From Acetobacterium bakii (GTDB taxonomy: Bacteria; Bacillota; Clostridia; Eubacteriales; Eubacteriaceae), in NCBI RefSeq assembly GCF_001263355.1, contig NZ_LGYO01000042.1:1-64000 (forward strand): a stretch of DNA of 64,000 bases, in the 5' to 3' direction. This document shows, piece after piece, positions 36,211 to 44,223 of the stretch. Positions within the stretch are counted from its first letter, which is position 1; each line of letters opens with the position of its first letter. Below the pieces are notes generated by a model. That model ran no database searches and was not told the origin of the DNA. It saw only the letters and a list, made by a program, of their open reading frames with translations. The translations under genes were made by a program, and so were the position numbers.

Positions 36211-36233
36211 ATATCAACTCAACCATAAGTCAA
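36206..36233 (-). promoter_or_regulatory. sigma-A promoter on the minus strand
   Basis: On the minus strand, TTGACT (36233-36228), a 16-base spacer and TATAAT (36211-36206) lead toward the palindrome and the 13-codon frame. Confidence 0.7.
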
Positions 36234-36306
36234 GAAAAAACTGATAGTATGATCAACAACAAAAAACAACTAAATGTCTCTATGACATGTCATTTTTATA
36301 ATATCA

Positions 36307-36410
36307 GCGATTCAATTAGCGTTACTGAAATTTGTTTGTTATAATATGAAAAGTTGATTTAAAACGCCGTGATGAATAAAACATCATAGCTTTTTATAAT
36401 TTTAAAATCA
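36307..36410 (+). promoter_or_regulatory. duplicated promoter/leader block, copy 2
   Basis: GCGATTCAATTAGC (36307-36320), GTTACTGAAATTTG, TTTGTTATAATATG (-10 TATAAT at 36340-36345), then GTGATGAA and TTTTTATAATTTTAAAA. It matches the block at 30170-30262 upstream of the DHA2 exporter. Confidence 0.65.
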
Positions 36411-36450
36411 GGTTTTATAAATTTTACATTAAAAAACTGGAGGTTTTATC

Positions 36451-37566
36451 ATGATTGTAGGTATTCCCAAGGAAATTAAAAATAATGAGTATCGTGTATC
36501 TGTAACACCAGCAGGTGTTCATGCCCTGGTTAAGAATGGCCATCAGGTTCTAGTAGAAACAAATGCTGGTCTTGAAAGTGGTATTGAAGATAGTGAATAT
36601 ATCGCTGAAGGAGCCTTAATCCTTCAACAGGCTAAAGCAGTATTTGCTCAATCAGACATCATTGTAAAGGTCAAAGAACCCATCGAGTCAGAATATGCAC
36701 TGATGAAAGAAGGACAGACCTTATTTACGTATCTGCATCTTGCTCCAAACCTGCCTTTAACCGATATATTAGTTAAGAAAAAAATTACCGGTATTGCCTA
36801 TGAAACTGTCCAGTTAGCGGACCGGTCGCTGCCGTTGCTGATACCAATGAGTGAAGTAGCTGGTAGAATGTCTGTCCAGGTGGGTGCCACCATGCTGCAG
36901 CGCGATCATGGCGGTGTGGGTATGTTATTAGGCGGTGTTACTGGTGTATTACCAGCAGAGGTAATGATAATCGGAGCCGGTACTGTTGGTATGAACGCTG
37001 CGAAAATGGCAGTGGGTCTGGGTGCCCATGTTACCGTTATTGATATCAGCAAGCCACGATTAACCTATGTGGATGACGTCTTTAATGGTCGGGTTTCCAC
37101 CTTGGTCAGTAATCCGTACAATATGGCTGAACTGACTAAGAAATCAGATCTTCTTATCAGCGGGGTGTTGGTTGTCGGAGAAAAAGCACCTAAACTTGTC
37201 ACTGAAGACATGGTAAAAGCCATGAAAAAAGGATCGGTTATTGTTGATGTCGCCATTGACCAGGGCGGATCGGTAGAAACCATTGATCACTCCACAACCC
37301 ATGATAATCCCTGTTTTGAAAAGCATGGCGTGATCCACTATTCTGTTGCCAACATGCCGGGTGCTGTGCCGCGAACATCCACCTATGCTCTGACAGGATC
37401 CACCTTGCCATATTTACTTGACATTGTTAACAAAGGAGCAGAAGCTGCAATGAAAGAAAATCCCGCATTATTATTAGGATTAAATACTTACCAGGGACAT
37501 GTTACCTGTAAGGGCGTGGCTGAAGGCCTAAATAAAGAATATATACCCGCAGAAGACTTGCTGTAG
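36451..37566 (+). CDS. ald: alanine dehydrogenase
   Basis: This NAD-dependent enzyme interconverts L-alanine and pyruvate plus ammonia. It has 371 residues, the family length. The N-terminus [20 protein letters not shown] is diagnostic, LHLAPN (His about 95) carries the catalytic His, [20 protein letters not shown] is the NAD-binding Rossmann loop, and [20 protein letters not shown] contains the catalytic Asp. GGAGG lies 9 bases before the ATG. It is monocistronic with its own promoter block. A 14-codon frame with a good ribosome site follows at 37633-37677 and may be the stump of a lost downstream gene. Confidence 0.95.
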   Translation: MIVGIPKEIKNNEYRVSVTPAGVHALVKNGHQVLVETNAGLESGIEDSEYIAEGALILQQAKAVFAQSDIIVKVKEPIESEYALMKEGQTLFTYLHLAPNLPLTDILVKKKITGIAYETVQLADRSLPLLIPMSEVAGRMSVQVGATMLQRDHGGVGMLLGGVTGVLPAEVMIIGAGTVGMNAAKMAVGLGAHVTVIDISKPRLTYVDDVFNGRVSTLVSNPYNMAELTKKSDLLISGVLVVGEKAPKLVTEDMVKAMKKGSVIVDVAIDQGGSVETIDHSTTHDNPCFEKHGVIHYSVANMPGAVPRTSTYALTGSTLPYLLDIVNKGAEAAMKENPALLLGLNTYQGHVTCKGVAEGLNKEYIPAEDLL

Positions 37567-37717
37567 GTTTAAAATATATTTTAAACGCAACCCGACAAGA
37601 CCCAAAGAAAAGTTAAAAACGAGGAGAAATAGATGACTGGAAGCGTTTTAAGCCTCCAGTCCATCAGTTCCACTTGAAGTCAATTTTAAGTATCCTGGAC
37701 CGGATTATGCACCAAAA

Positions 37718-38188
37718 TTATTTTGACTTTTTAACCCGTGTTTTCAAGAAATTTTCATAAGTTTTCAAGTAATCTTCAGGAGTAATCTTTTGACAGAGTT
37801 CTCCAACCAGATCATATGGAATTTTTTTAACATTCTTGAAGCGAATACAGCTTTTTCCCATATCCAGTTTAGTGTTGACATGTTTGGGATATTCTTCCTG
37901 AAACCATTTCAGAATCTCGGGAAATGCTTCAATTCCCATGTGGTAGAATGCGATATAATTTTTTTGCGAAGCAAGACCCATAAACGGAACCGGTTCTTTC
38001 GGATTCACATGATATCCTGGCGGATACAGTGAAAATGGAATCACAAAAACAATCATACCGTCCATAACTTCTTCAAAACCCGGTGGCAGATTATCCCGAA
38101 TCGTTTTTAGCAGGCGCTCAATGGCCTGCGCTCTGTCTTCCGGTAACTTGCTGATATACTCCTCTGGTGTCGCTGCATTAATTAGCAT
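37718..38188 (-). CDS. DUF1801 (YdhG-like) domain protein
   Basis: The protein has 156 residues and the DUF1801 fold: helical start TPEEYISKLPEDRAQAIERL, MDGMIVFVIP, the central MGLASQKNYIAFYHMG, and KLDMGKSCIRFKNVKKIPYDL near the end. Members are small soluble proteins without a known reaction. AAAGGTGATG precedes the start. It is a single gene. Confidence 0.83.
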   Translation of the reverse strand: MLINAATPEEYISKLPEDRAQAIERLLKTIRDNLPPGFEEVMDGMIVFVIPFSLYPPGYHVNPKEPVPFMGLASQKNYIAFYHMGIEAFPEILKWFQEEYPKHVNTKLDMGKSCIRFKNVKKIPYDLVGELCQKITPEDYLKTYENFLKTRVKKSK

Positions 38189-38222
38189 TTTAGATCATCA
38201 CCTTTCCATCAATTAACTATAT

Positions 38223-38645
38223 TTAGTATTGCTTAAACCAAACATGGATGACAATGGCAATGACTAATACAAAGGGTATGATTCGATGTATTTTCAGCCA
38301 CGGGCCTTTTTTGTTTTTACTTATAAATGCACCATAAGTTCCTAAGCTGACAGTGGCAGTCAGTAAGAGGGCTGCTATTATTCCAGTGAGTCTGATCCGA
38401 TTCACTGAATACACAACAAAAAAGTGAATCAGCATCGCAATAAAAGTGATTGCGGCTATCAATTTGTGATTTTTGACAATGCTCCGCATTATCTTTTTGT
38501 AAAAATCAGCAAATTTCTTCTGATCGGCCCCCAGCTTACTGATATAATTTTTATTGATCCGTTTTAGAAAATAGTTTAAAAAAGCCAAACAAAAACCTGC
38601 CACTGTGATCCAACCTAAAATCTTTATTAAATAGTAAATCTCCAT
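38223..38645 (-). CDS. small four-helix membrane protein with two H-x13-H pairs (putative heme b protein)
   Basis: The protein has 140 residues and four hydrophobic helices (about 6-27, 62-79, 84-107, 120-137). Helix 2 has His60 and His74, and helix 4 has His120 and His134. Two H-x13-H pairs are the bis-heme pattern of ferric-reductase-like and cytochrome b membrane domains. GAAGGGATTATA precedes ATG 38645. It lies 13 bases after the cupredoxin lipoprotein gene, so the pair is probably an operon for electron transfer or metal handling at the membrane. No homologue name is recognised. Confidence 0.65.
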   Translation of the reverse strand: MEIYYLIKILGWITVAGFCLAFLNYFLKRINKNYISKLGADQKKFADFYKKIMRSIVKNHKLIAAITFIAMLIHFFVVYSVNRIRLTGIIAALLLTATVSLGTYGAFISKNKKGPWLKIHRIIPFVLVIAIVIHVWFKQY

Positions 38646-38658
38646 TATAATCCCTTCT

Positions 38659-39051
38659 TTATTCCACGATGATTGTGCCTTCCATATACGGATGTGGACC
38701 ACAAATGTAAGGATAGGTGCCCGGGGTATCAAAAGAGGTTGTGTATATCGCTCCTTCACCCATATCAGGACTCTCAAAAGTGTCGAATTTTACGGTATGA
38801 ATGACAGCATCATTGTTTTGCCATTCAACAGTGTCACCTGCTTTGACCGTCAGAACAGCAGGAACAAATTCAAAATTTTCAATTATGATTAAGTTCGCTG
38901 TTTGGGGTTGTGTATCGGTTGGTGTATCGGTCGTTGTCCCATTGGAGTCGGTTGGTGTATCGGTCGTCGTACCGTTAGAAGATGTTCCGCACGCACTGAA
39001 TACTACCACAAGAAAAACCAGAATAAAAACCAGCAAAAATTTTTTTTTCAT
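38659..39051 (-). CDS. cupredoxin (plastocyanin-like) lipoprotein
   Basis: The lipoprotein has 130 residues. Lipobox is FSAC (Cys21), followed by a linker containing a repeated unit TTTDTPTDSNG/TTTDTPTDTQP. The cupredoxin domain spans about 53-130 with copper ligands His85 (AVIHTV), Cys117, His120 and Met123 (YICGPHPYMEG), a complete type 1 site. It should sit on the outer face of the membrane. GGAGCG precedes the start. It is the first gene of a two-gene unit with the putative heme protein. Blue copper proteins are uncommon in strict anaerobes. Confidence 0.88.
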   Translation of the reverse strand: MKKKFLLVFILVFLVVVFSACGTSSNGTTTDTPTDSNGTTTDTPTDTQPQTANLIIIENFEFVPAVLTVKAGDTVEWQNNDAVIHTVKFDTFESPDMGEGAIYTTSFDTPGTYPYICGPHPYMEGTIIVE

Positions 39052-39350
39052 AAAAATACGCTCCTTTTAAACTCCTTTTAACAATTCGCCATTATTCCAC
39101 TATATAACCTGTTCGATAATGTACCCCAAAAAATTTGATTTACTCAGATATTACTGATTTCATAGCTGCCCTAGTAGCGGTTGTCAATCATTGATAGTGC
39201 CCGGCTGAGTTTCAAATTAAATTTATATGACTTTTAAAATCATTTTGGTTTATAATTAAATCCAGAAATGATGGTTCAAGTCAATTAGAAGATTAAATGG
39301 TTAGTCAATACCGCCTATTCAATAAGTTGATTATACGAGGAGGAAAGAGC

Positions 39351-39510
39351 ATGTCTTTAATGACCAAATTAGTTTCGAAAATATTGAATCTCCCCCCGGC
39401 TGGGAACAAAAGAGCCGATTGTGACAGGTACCAGAATGCAGGTTGCCGATCAAGAGGTGTTTCACAATAAATCGCATCTTTCAACCATCAGGCTTTCTGT
39501 TGCCCCATAA
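39351..39510 (+). pseudogene. internally deleted CocE/NonD-type hydrolase gene
   Basis: GAGGAGGAAAGAGC precedes ATG 39351. The first 20 codons (MSLMTKLVSKILNLPPAGNK) resemble the start of CocE/NonD or X-Pro dipeptidyl-type hydrolases. After a frame change, TGTRMQVADQEVFHNKSHLS and IRLSVAP then TAA 39508 resemble the end of the same family. About 500 codons between are missing. The preceding 39052-39350 shows nothing else. Confidence 0.6.
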
Positions 39511-39551
39511 CTTATGGTGCTGTATATATAATCGATCAGCGAAAAATTGGC

Positions 39552-40229
39552 CTATTCCAGTCCATGTTCAGCCAGAATGGCCTTTATTTCTGCAAATGGA
39601 AAATGATTGGCTGCTCGCCTGGATTCAACGGGATCTGTCCGGATATCGATGTGGGGGCTAGCATTGTCACCTTGTGCAGGCCCACCATCAACGTAAAGAT
39701 CGACGGTGTGCCCAAAATAGGCAATAGACTCTTCAATGGTTTTAGCCGCAGACAGGGCTTTCGTATTGGACGAACTGATGGCCAAAATGGTGCCACAGCA
39801 TTCATAGAGATCCCGGATCGGGCTGTCCTGAAAATAAACAACAATGGCATTGGATGAAGCAGTCGCTGCGTCAAGAGGTGTTATCGCTTTCTTTTGAACA
39901 TACATGCTAACCGGTGATGGTGAAAAAATATCGATAATCTGCCGTTGCCGTTCATCAATCACTGCATATTCCGGTATTTTCGACTTATCCATCACAATGG
40001 TAATGGGTTTATCGGCGGGGCTGTGACGGATGGCTCTTAAACGCGCCAAGGCGGCGGGGTTAAATGCATCGCATACCAGCACATAAATGGTCAGGGTTGG
40101 CATCACCACAATTTTACCATCCAGGATGGCCTGAGCGGCTTTTTTATAGGCCTCCGGACTGGTTTTTATGATTTGATAGTGCGGTTCTTGTTTGCTGGTT
40201 TCAATAACCATTTCTTTCTTGTTTGACAT
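39552..40229 (-). CDS. divergent YrdC/Sua5-like (threonylcarbamoyl-AMP synthase fold) protein
   Basis: The protein has 225 residues. The YrdC core is recognisable: AAQAILDGKIVVMPTLTIYV (family: PTETVYGL), ALARLRAIRHSPADKPITIVM (family: KxR near KP), and a later SSSNTKALSAAKTIEE (family: SANxSG). Several usually invariant residues are changed (PTLTIYVLV for PTETVYGLG, and the KxR motif), so tRNA t6A synthesis by this copy is doubtful; it may be a paralogue of other function. AGGAGG precedes the start. It is a single gene. Confidence 0.7.
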   Translation of the reverse strand: MSNKKEMVIETSKQEPHYQIIKTSPEAYKKAAQAILDGKIVVMPTLTIYVLVCDAFNPAALARLRAIRHSPADKPITIVMDKSKIPEYAVIDERQRQIIDIFSPSPVSMYVQKKAITPLDAATASSNAIVVYFQDSPIRDLYECCGTILAISSSNTKALSAAKTIEESIAYFGHTVDLYVDGGPAQGDNASPHIDIRTDPVESRRAANHFPFAEIKAILAEHGLE

Positions 40230-40372
40230 GAAAATTCCTCCTATAGTTAATCGGTAGCATCAATGATCAGTTGCAATCATTATATAATGATTAAAAAGGA
40301 TTCACAACTCATTTCTTGAAACATCCGGGCCTGATACCAACTAATTCAAGGTCATGCTTTGCAATTAATCCT

Positions 40373-40416
40373 GTTATTGATGGCAATAAAATGTTACAAT
40401 ATTTCCATAAAACCCG
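40373..40416 (+). promoter_or_regulatory. recurrent promoter/leader block, copy B
   Basis: ATTAATCCTGTTATT, then GGCAATAAAATGTTACAAT and ATTTCCATAA. It is related to the blocks at 9511-9562 and 50122-50168, with TACAAT as the probable -10. Confidence 0.5.
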
Positions 40417-40509
40417 GCGAATACAAAGCGAAATTAGGAAATCGAAAGATTGGTCAATACCTACCCAAACTAATAATTTACAATACAAATAATGGATGGA
40501 GGAACTTTT

Positions 40510-41469
40510 TTGAGCGAAAATAATATCGCGTTGTTGATCGATGTCGACAATGTTAGTGCAAAATATGTAAAAAGCATCTTTGATGAGCTGAATGCTTTCG
40601 GAACTGTGTCAATCAGAAGAATTTACGGTAACTGGAAAAGAACTTATGGGTGGAATGAAGATATGCTGCTGGAATACTCAATCCAGCCAATTCAGCAATT
40701 TGATTATACCAAAGGAAAAAATGCGACGGATATGGCCATGGTCATTGATGCCATGGACATTCTCTATACCCATAAAATCGACGTCTTTTGCATCGTAACC
40801 AGCGATAGTGATTTTACCAAACTGGCGATGCGATTAAGAGAATCACAGGCGTATGTGATTGGAATGGGGGAATCAAAAACACCGCTCGCACTTACCAAAG
40901 CCTGCAATAAATTCTTCCATCTCGATTTGATCGCCTCTGATGAGCCCAAGATCGTCGAAATTGCAGAGCCTGTGCCGAATGAAAAAAATCCGGAAATAAA
41001 AGACACCATCGAATCAAATGTCACCCCGATCAGTCAGATTCAGGAATCAATCCTCAATATGATTGCTGAATCTGATTGTCTGACGCTGGGTGAAGTCGGT
41101 TCCTCTCTGGGTAAACTATTTACTGATTTTGATGTCAGAAATTATGGTTATACGAAGCTCAGTGTTTTTATCCGGGAAGAATTTCCGAAAATCCGTCTCG
41201 AAGAAAAGGACGGGTCTTTCTTTGTCAAGATGAAAAATGATGTTGATATCACTACGGTTAAAAACGAAATAATTGAGATTATAAAAAGCAACCGTGGTGC
41301 TATTGGAAACCTGTCAATCATATATAACGCTTTAAAAGCCAAGCATAGTCATTTCAATTTGAAAGATTATGGATACAGTCGGTTTTCAAGCCTATTAAGA
41401 AGCATTGACGAAATATCCGTGGATGGCAACAAAGTCAAATTGAAAAGAAAAACCAAACAGAAAATTTAG
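40510..41469 (+). CDS. NYN (PIN-like) domain protein with two LOTUS/OST-HTH domains
   Basis: The protein has 319 residues. The NYN nuclease-like domain (about 1-140) shows the acidic residues LLIDVDNV, GKNATDMAMVIDAMD and TSDSDFTKLA. Two OST-HTH/LOTUS units follow (about 180-240, DVRNYGYTKLSVFIREEF and GSFFVKM; about 250-310, LKDYGYSRFSSLLR and ISVDGNKVKL). This is the architecture of bacterial MARF1/LabA-like proteins; LOTUS domains bind RNA, including G-rich structures. GGAGGAAC precedes TTG 40510; the earlier ATG 40492 overlaps that site. A detached LOTUS fragment lies at 31802. RNA cleavage or decay is the likely role. Confidence 0.88.
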   Translation: MSENNIALLIDVDNVSAKYVKSIFDELNAFGTVSIRRIYGNWKRTYGWNEDMLLEYSIQPIQQFDYTKGKNATDMAMVIDAMDILYTHKIDVFCIVTSDSDFTKLAMRLRESQAYVIGMGESKTPLALTKACNKFFHLDLIASDEPKIVEIAEPVPNEKNPEIKDTIESNVTPISQIQESILNMIAESDCLTLGEVGSSLGKLFTDFDVRNYGYTKLSVFIREEFPKIRLEEKDGSFFVKMKNDVDITTVKNEIIEIIKSNRGAIGNLSIIYNALKAKHSHFNLKDYGYSRFSSLLRSIDEISVDGNKVKLKRKTKQKI

Positions 41470-41531
41470 CGATTGGCGGGACCTGACCCTTAACTTATGC
41501 TGTTGAAAATGTTTAAAGGAAGGAAAAATCA

Positions 41532-42218
41532 ATGCACAATATTCTTTTGGCGGAAGATGATTTGAGTCTTATTGAAGGTCTTGAGTTCTCACTGAATAAA
41601 AATGGATTTCAGATTGATGTTGCCAGAACTGTACAGGAAGCGCTTTCCCAATTGCTAAAACAAAATTATGACCTGTTACTGCTGGATCTTACTCTGCCGG
41701 ATGGAACAGGGTTTGATATCTGCAGGAAGGCAAGACAGCATTCAACGGTTCCTATTATATTTTTAACGGCATCTGATGAGGAGGTCAACATTGTGATGGC
41801 CCTAGATATGGGCGGCGATGACTACATCACCAAGCCGTTTAAGCTCAACGAACTCATTTCCAGAATCAATGCGCTTTTGCGACGGGCTGGAATCACGCAT
41901 GATTCACACAATGAGCTAAAATCCAATAGTATAGTTATTAAGCTGGATGAAAACCGGGTGATTAAGGAAAATAGCTCTGTTGAACTCACCGGAGCCGAAT
42001 ATCGGCTTCTGTGTTTATTGATGCAGAACCCGAACATGACGTTAACAAGATCGCTTATATTGGACAGACTTTGGGACGAACACGGGAATTTCGTTGATGA
42101 TAATACCTTGTCGGTCTATGTCGGCCGATTACGGAGCAAAATCGAAGATGATCCGCAAAAACCATTGAACATTGTAACGGTGAGAGGTGTGGGTTATAAA
42201 TGGAACGACCAAAAGTGA
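41532..42218 (+). CDS. OmpR-family response regulator
   Basis: The regulator has 228 residues. The receiver domain has the acidic pair AEDD (9-10), phospho-acceptor Asp52 in LLLLDLTLPDG, and Lys in DYITKPFK (about 101). A winged-helix DNA-binding domain follows (about 125-225, LTGAEYRLLCLLMQNPN, VDDNTLSVYVGRLRSKI, VRGVGYKW). AAGGAAGGAAAAATC precedes the start. It lies 10 bases before the kinase gene and upstream of an ABC/FtsX exporter it probably controls. Confidence 0.94.
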   Translation: MHNILLAEDDLSLIEGLEFSLNKNGFQIDVARTVQEALSQLLKQNYDLLLLDLTLPDGTGFDICRKARQHSTVPIIFLTASDEEVNIVMALDMGGDDYITKPFKLNELISRINALLRRAGITHDSHNELKSNSIVIKLDENRVIKENSSVELTGAEYRLLCLLMQNPNMTLTRSLILDRLWDEHGNFVDDNTLSVYVGRLRSKIEDDPQKPLNIVTVRGVGYKWNDQK

Positions 42219-42227
42219 GGTCAGACA

Positions 42228-43472
42228 ATGTTGATGCTAAGTGATAAAAATGTGAGATTTCAGGCAGCAGTAATGGCTTTAATTCTTTTGCTGCTTATTA
42301 TTGTCAGTCAGATTTCGGTGCTGTGGATGACAGCAGACTACAAAAGCAATATGATTGCACACGATGCTGCAATAGCAGGGAACCTTCTTGCCAACGGAGT
42401 GGATGAACAGCAGATAAAGATGGCCATCACCACTCAAAAAACAGATGTAGAGCTGAGGCTGGGAACAGCCTTGTTAAAGAATTCCGGTTATGAGGAAAAT
42501 ACGAATAATTTCCTGTTGCCTGAGATTGAGGCATTCCAACAGAAATATGTCTCCATCGCATTGGCTCTTTCGTTCTGTTTTTCCATGGTTTTATTAGCGT
42601 CATTTTCTTTTTTCCTATGGAAACAGGATCAGCAGCTTAATCTTGCCGCCAAAAAAATTCAATGTTTCATTGATGGGGACGTAACCATCCGTCTGGACGA
42701 CAGCAGTGAAGACCGCCTCTCCCAGTTTTTTGCAAAGGTCAATACCATGGCAACGGCCCTGACTGCCCATATGGAAAAGGAAAAAAGCAATCGGCTTTTT
42801 CTGAAAGAAACGATTTCCGATATATCGCATCAGTTGAAAACACCTCTGGCGGCCTTGCAAATGTACATTGAAATTATTCTGGATGAAAAACCTGGCAATG
42901 AGGTTGTCGAAGATTTTACGCAAAAAAGTCAGCGAGAGCTGTTACGGATGAAAAACCTGATTCAGAATCTGTTGAAACTTGCAAAGCTTGATGCCGGAAC
43001 CATTGACCTAGAAAAAAAACTGCATGGCTTAAACGAATTTCTTGAAAAATGCCGGTCCACTTTTACGACCCGTGCAGAGCTTGAAAATAAAAAGATCAGT
43101 CTGGTCTGCGATCGGTCCATCAGATTGTGTATTGATGAAATTTGGTTCAGTGAGGCCCTGGTAAATATCATTAAGAATGCCCTTGATCACACAAAAGCGA
43201 CGGATTCCATTACAATATCCGGTGAGGAAAATAGATTGTCCATTGAAATCACCATCAAAGACAACGGTTCTGGCATACATCCGGAGGATATTTATCATAT
43301 TTTTGAGCGGTTTTATCGAAGCCGTTACTCGAAAGATCGTCAGGGGATTGGTATTGGTCTGGCACTTTCAAAATCCATTATTGAAAAACACGGTGGCTCG
43401 ATCACGGTTCACAGTGAATTGGGCGAAGGAACCGTATTTCATTTGATTTTTCCAAAGCTTACAGTTTTGTAA
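42228..43472 (+). CDS. sensor histidine kinase
   Basis: The kinase has 414 residues. Two membrane helices (about 13-35 and 106-128) enclose a 70-residue outer region, then comes a HAMP-like linker. The phospho-acceptor is in ISDISHQLKTPLAAL (His about 201). The ATPase domain has NIIKNALDHT (N box), IKDNGSGIHPED (G1), FERFYRS (F box) and GIGIGLALSKSII (G2). It is the cognate kinase of the upstream regulator, 10 bases away. It probably senses cell-envelope or peptide stress, given the downstream exporter. Confidence 0.93.
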   Translation: MLMLSDKNVRFQAAVMALILLLLIIVSQISVLWMTADYKSNMIAHDAAIAGNLLANGVDEQQIKMAITTQKTDVELRLGTALLKNSGYEENTNNFLLPEIEAFQQKYVSIALALSFCFSMVLLASFSFFLWKQDQQLNLAAKKIQCFIDGDVTIRLDDSSEDRLSQFFAKVNTMATALTAHMEKEKSNRLFLKETISDISHQLKTPLAALQMYIEIILDEKPGNEVVEDFTQKSQRELLRMKNLIQNLLKLAKLDAGTIDLEKKLHGLNEFLEKCRSTFTTRAELENKKISLVCDRSIRLCIDEIWFSEALVNIIKNALDHTKATDSITISGEENRLSIEITIKDNGSGIHPEDIYHIFERFYRSRYSKDRQGIGIGLALSKSIIEKHGGSITVHSELGEGTVFHLIFPKLTVL

Positions 43473-43539
43473 GAAAAGATTCACTTATCAGTCATGTGAG
43501 CATGCTATCATTCCAATATAGAAAGATGAGGTGTGAACA

Positions 43540-44223
43540 TTGAGTATTTTATCAACGCATAATTTATGCAAAACCTATGGTCTGGGAGAGACCAAGGTAG
43601 AAGCATTGAAACAGGTGTCTATTTTGGTATCAAAAGGTGAGTTTGTATCAGTCATCGGCCCATCCGGCTCAGGGAAAAGCACCCTGCTCAATATGATCGG
43701 AGCGCTGGATCAGCCAACATCGGGAACGGTAACGATCGATGGCCGGGAGGTCCGCAGTATGAAAGAAGAAGAACTATCGGTATTTCGCCGGCGCAATATT
43801 GGTTTTATTTTTCAGTCATTTAATCTAATTCCTGAATTAAATGTTGAAGAAAATATGGTGCTTCCTATATTGCTGGACTATCAAAAGCCCGATCAGCATT
43901 ACATTAACGAATTACTGGGAATCTTGGGTCTGACGGAAAGAAAACATCATCTGCCTAGCCAGCTTTCAGGGGGGCAGCAACAACGTGTGGCTATCGGCAG
44001 AGCACTTGCTACAAAACCAGCGATTATCCTTGCCGATGAGCCCACTGGAAACCTTGACAGCAAAAATAGTCAGGATGTGATGAATCTGTTAAAGCTGTCG
44101 GTAGACCAGTATCACCAGACGGTCATTATGATTACCCATAATCACAGTTATGCGTCCTTTGCGGATCGCGTCTTTCAGGTAAACGATGGCATGGTCAGAG
44201 AACTTGGAGCGAGCAAACGATGA
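43540..44223 (+). CDS. ABC transporter ATP-binding protein (MacB/LolD type)
   Basis: The ATPase has 227 residues. Walker A is GPSGSGKST (about 39-47), the Q-loop lies in [17 protein letters not shown], the signature is [16 protein letters not shown], Walker B is [15 protein letters not shown] and the H-loop is MITHNHSYA. The start is TTG 43540 behind GAGGTG. It overlaps the permease gene (ATGA) and follows the two-component genes by 67 bases, forming a likely peptide-resistance or export module. Confidence 0.94.
   Translation: MSILSTHNLCKTYGLGETKVEALKQVSILVSKGEFVSVIGPSGSGKSTLLNMIGALDQPTSGTVTIDGREVRSMKEEELSVFRRRNIGFIFQSFNLIPELNVEENMVLPILLDYQKPDQHYINELLGILGLTERKHHLPSQLSGGQQQRVAIGRALATKPAIILADEPTGNLDSKNSQDVMNLLKLSVDQYHQTVIMITHNHSYASFADRVFQVNDGMVRELGASKR

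Noticed and set aside
37633-37677. 14-codon frame after alanine dehydrogenase with a GAGGAG site
   Set aside because: It is too short to assign and has no separate promoter; kept only as a possible stump.
39443-39661. 72-codon plus-strand frame
   Set aside because: It spans the hydrolase remnant and the antisense of the YrdC-like gene with no start signals.
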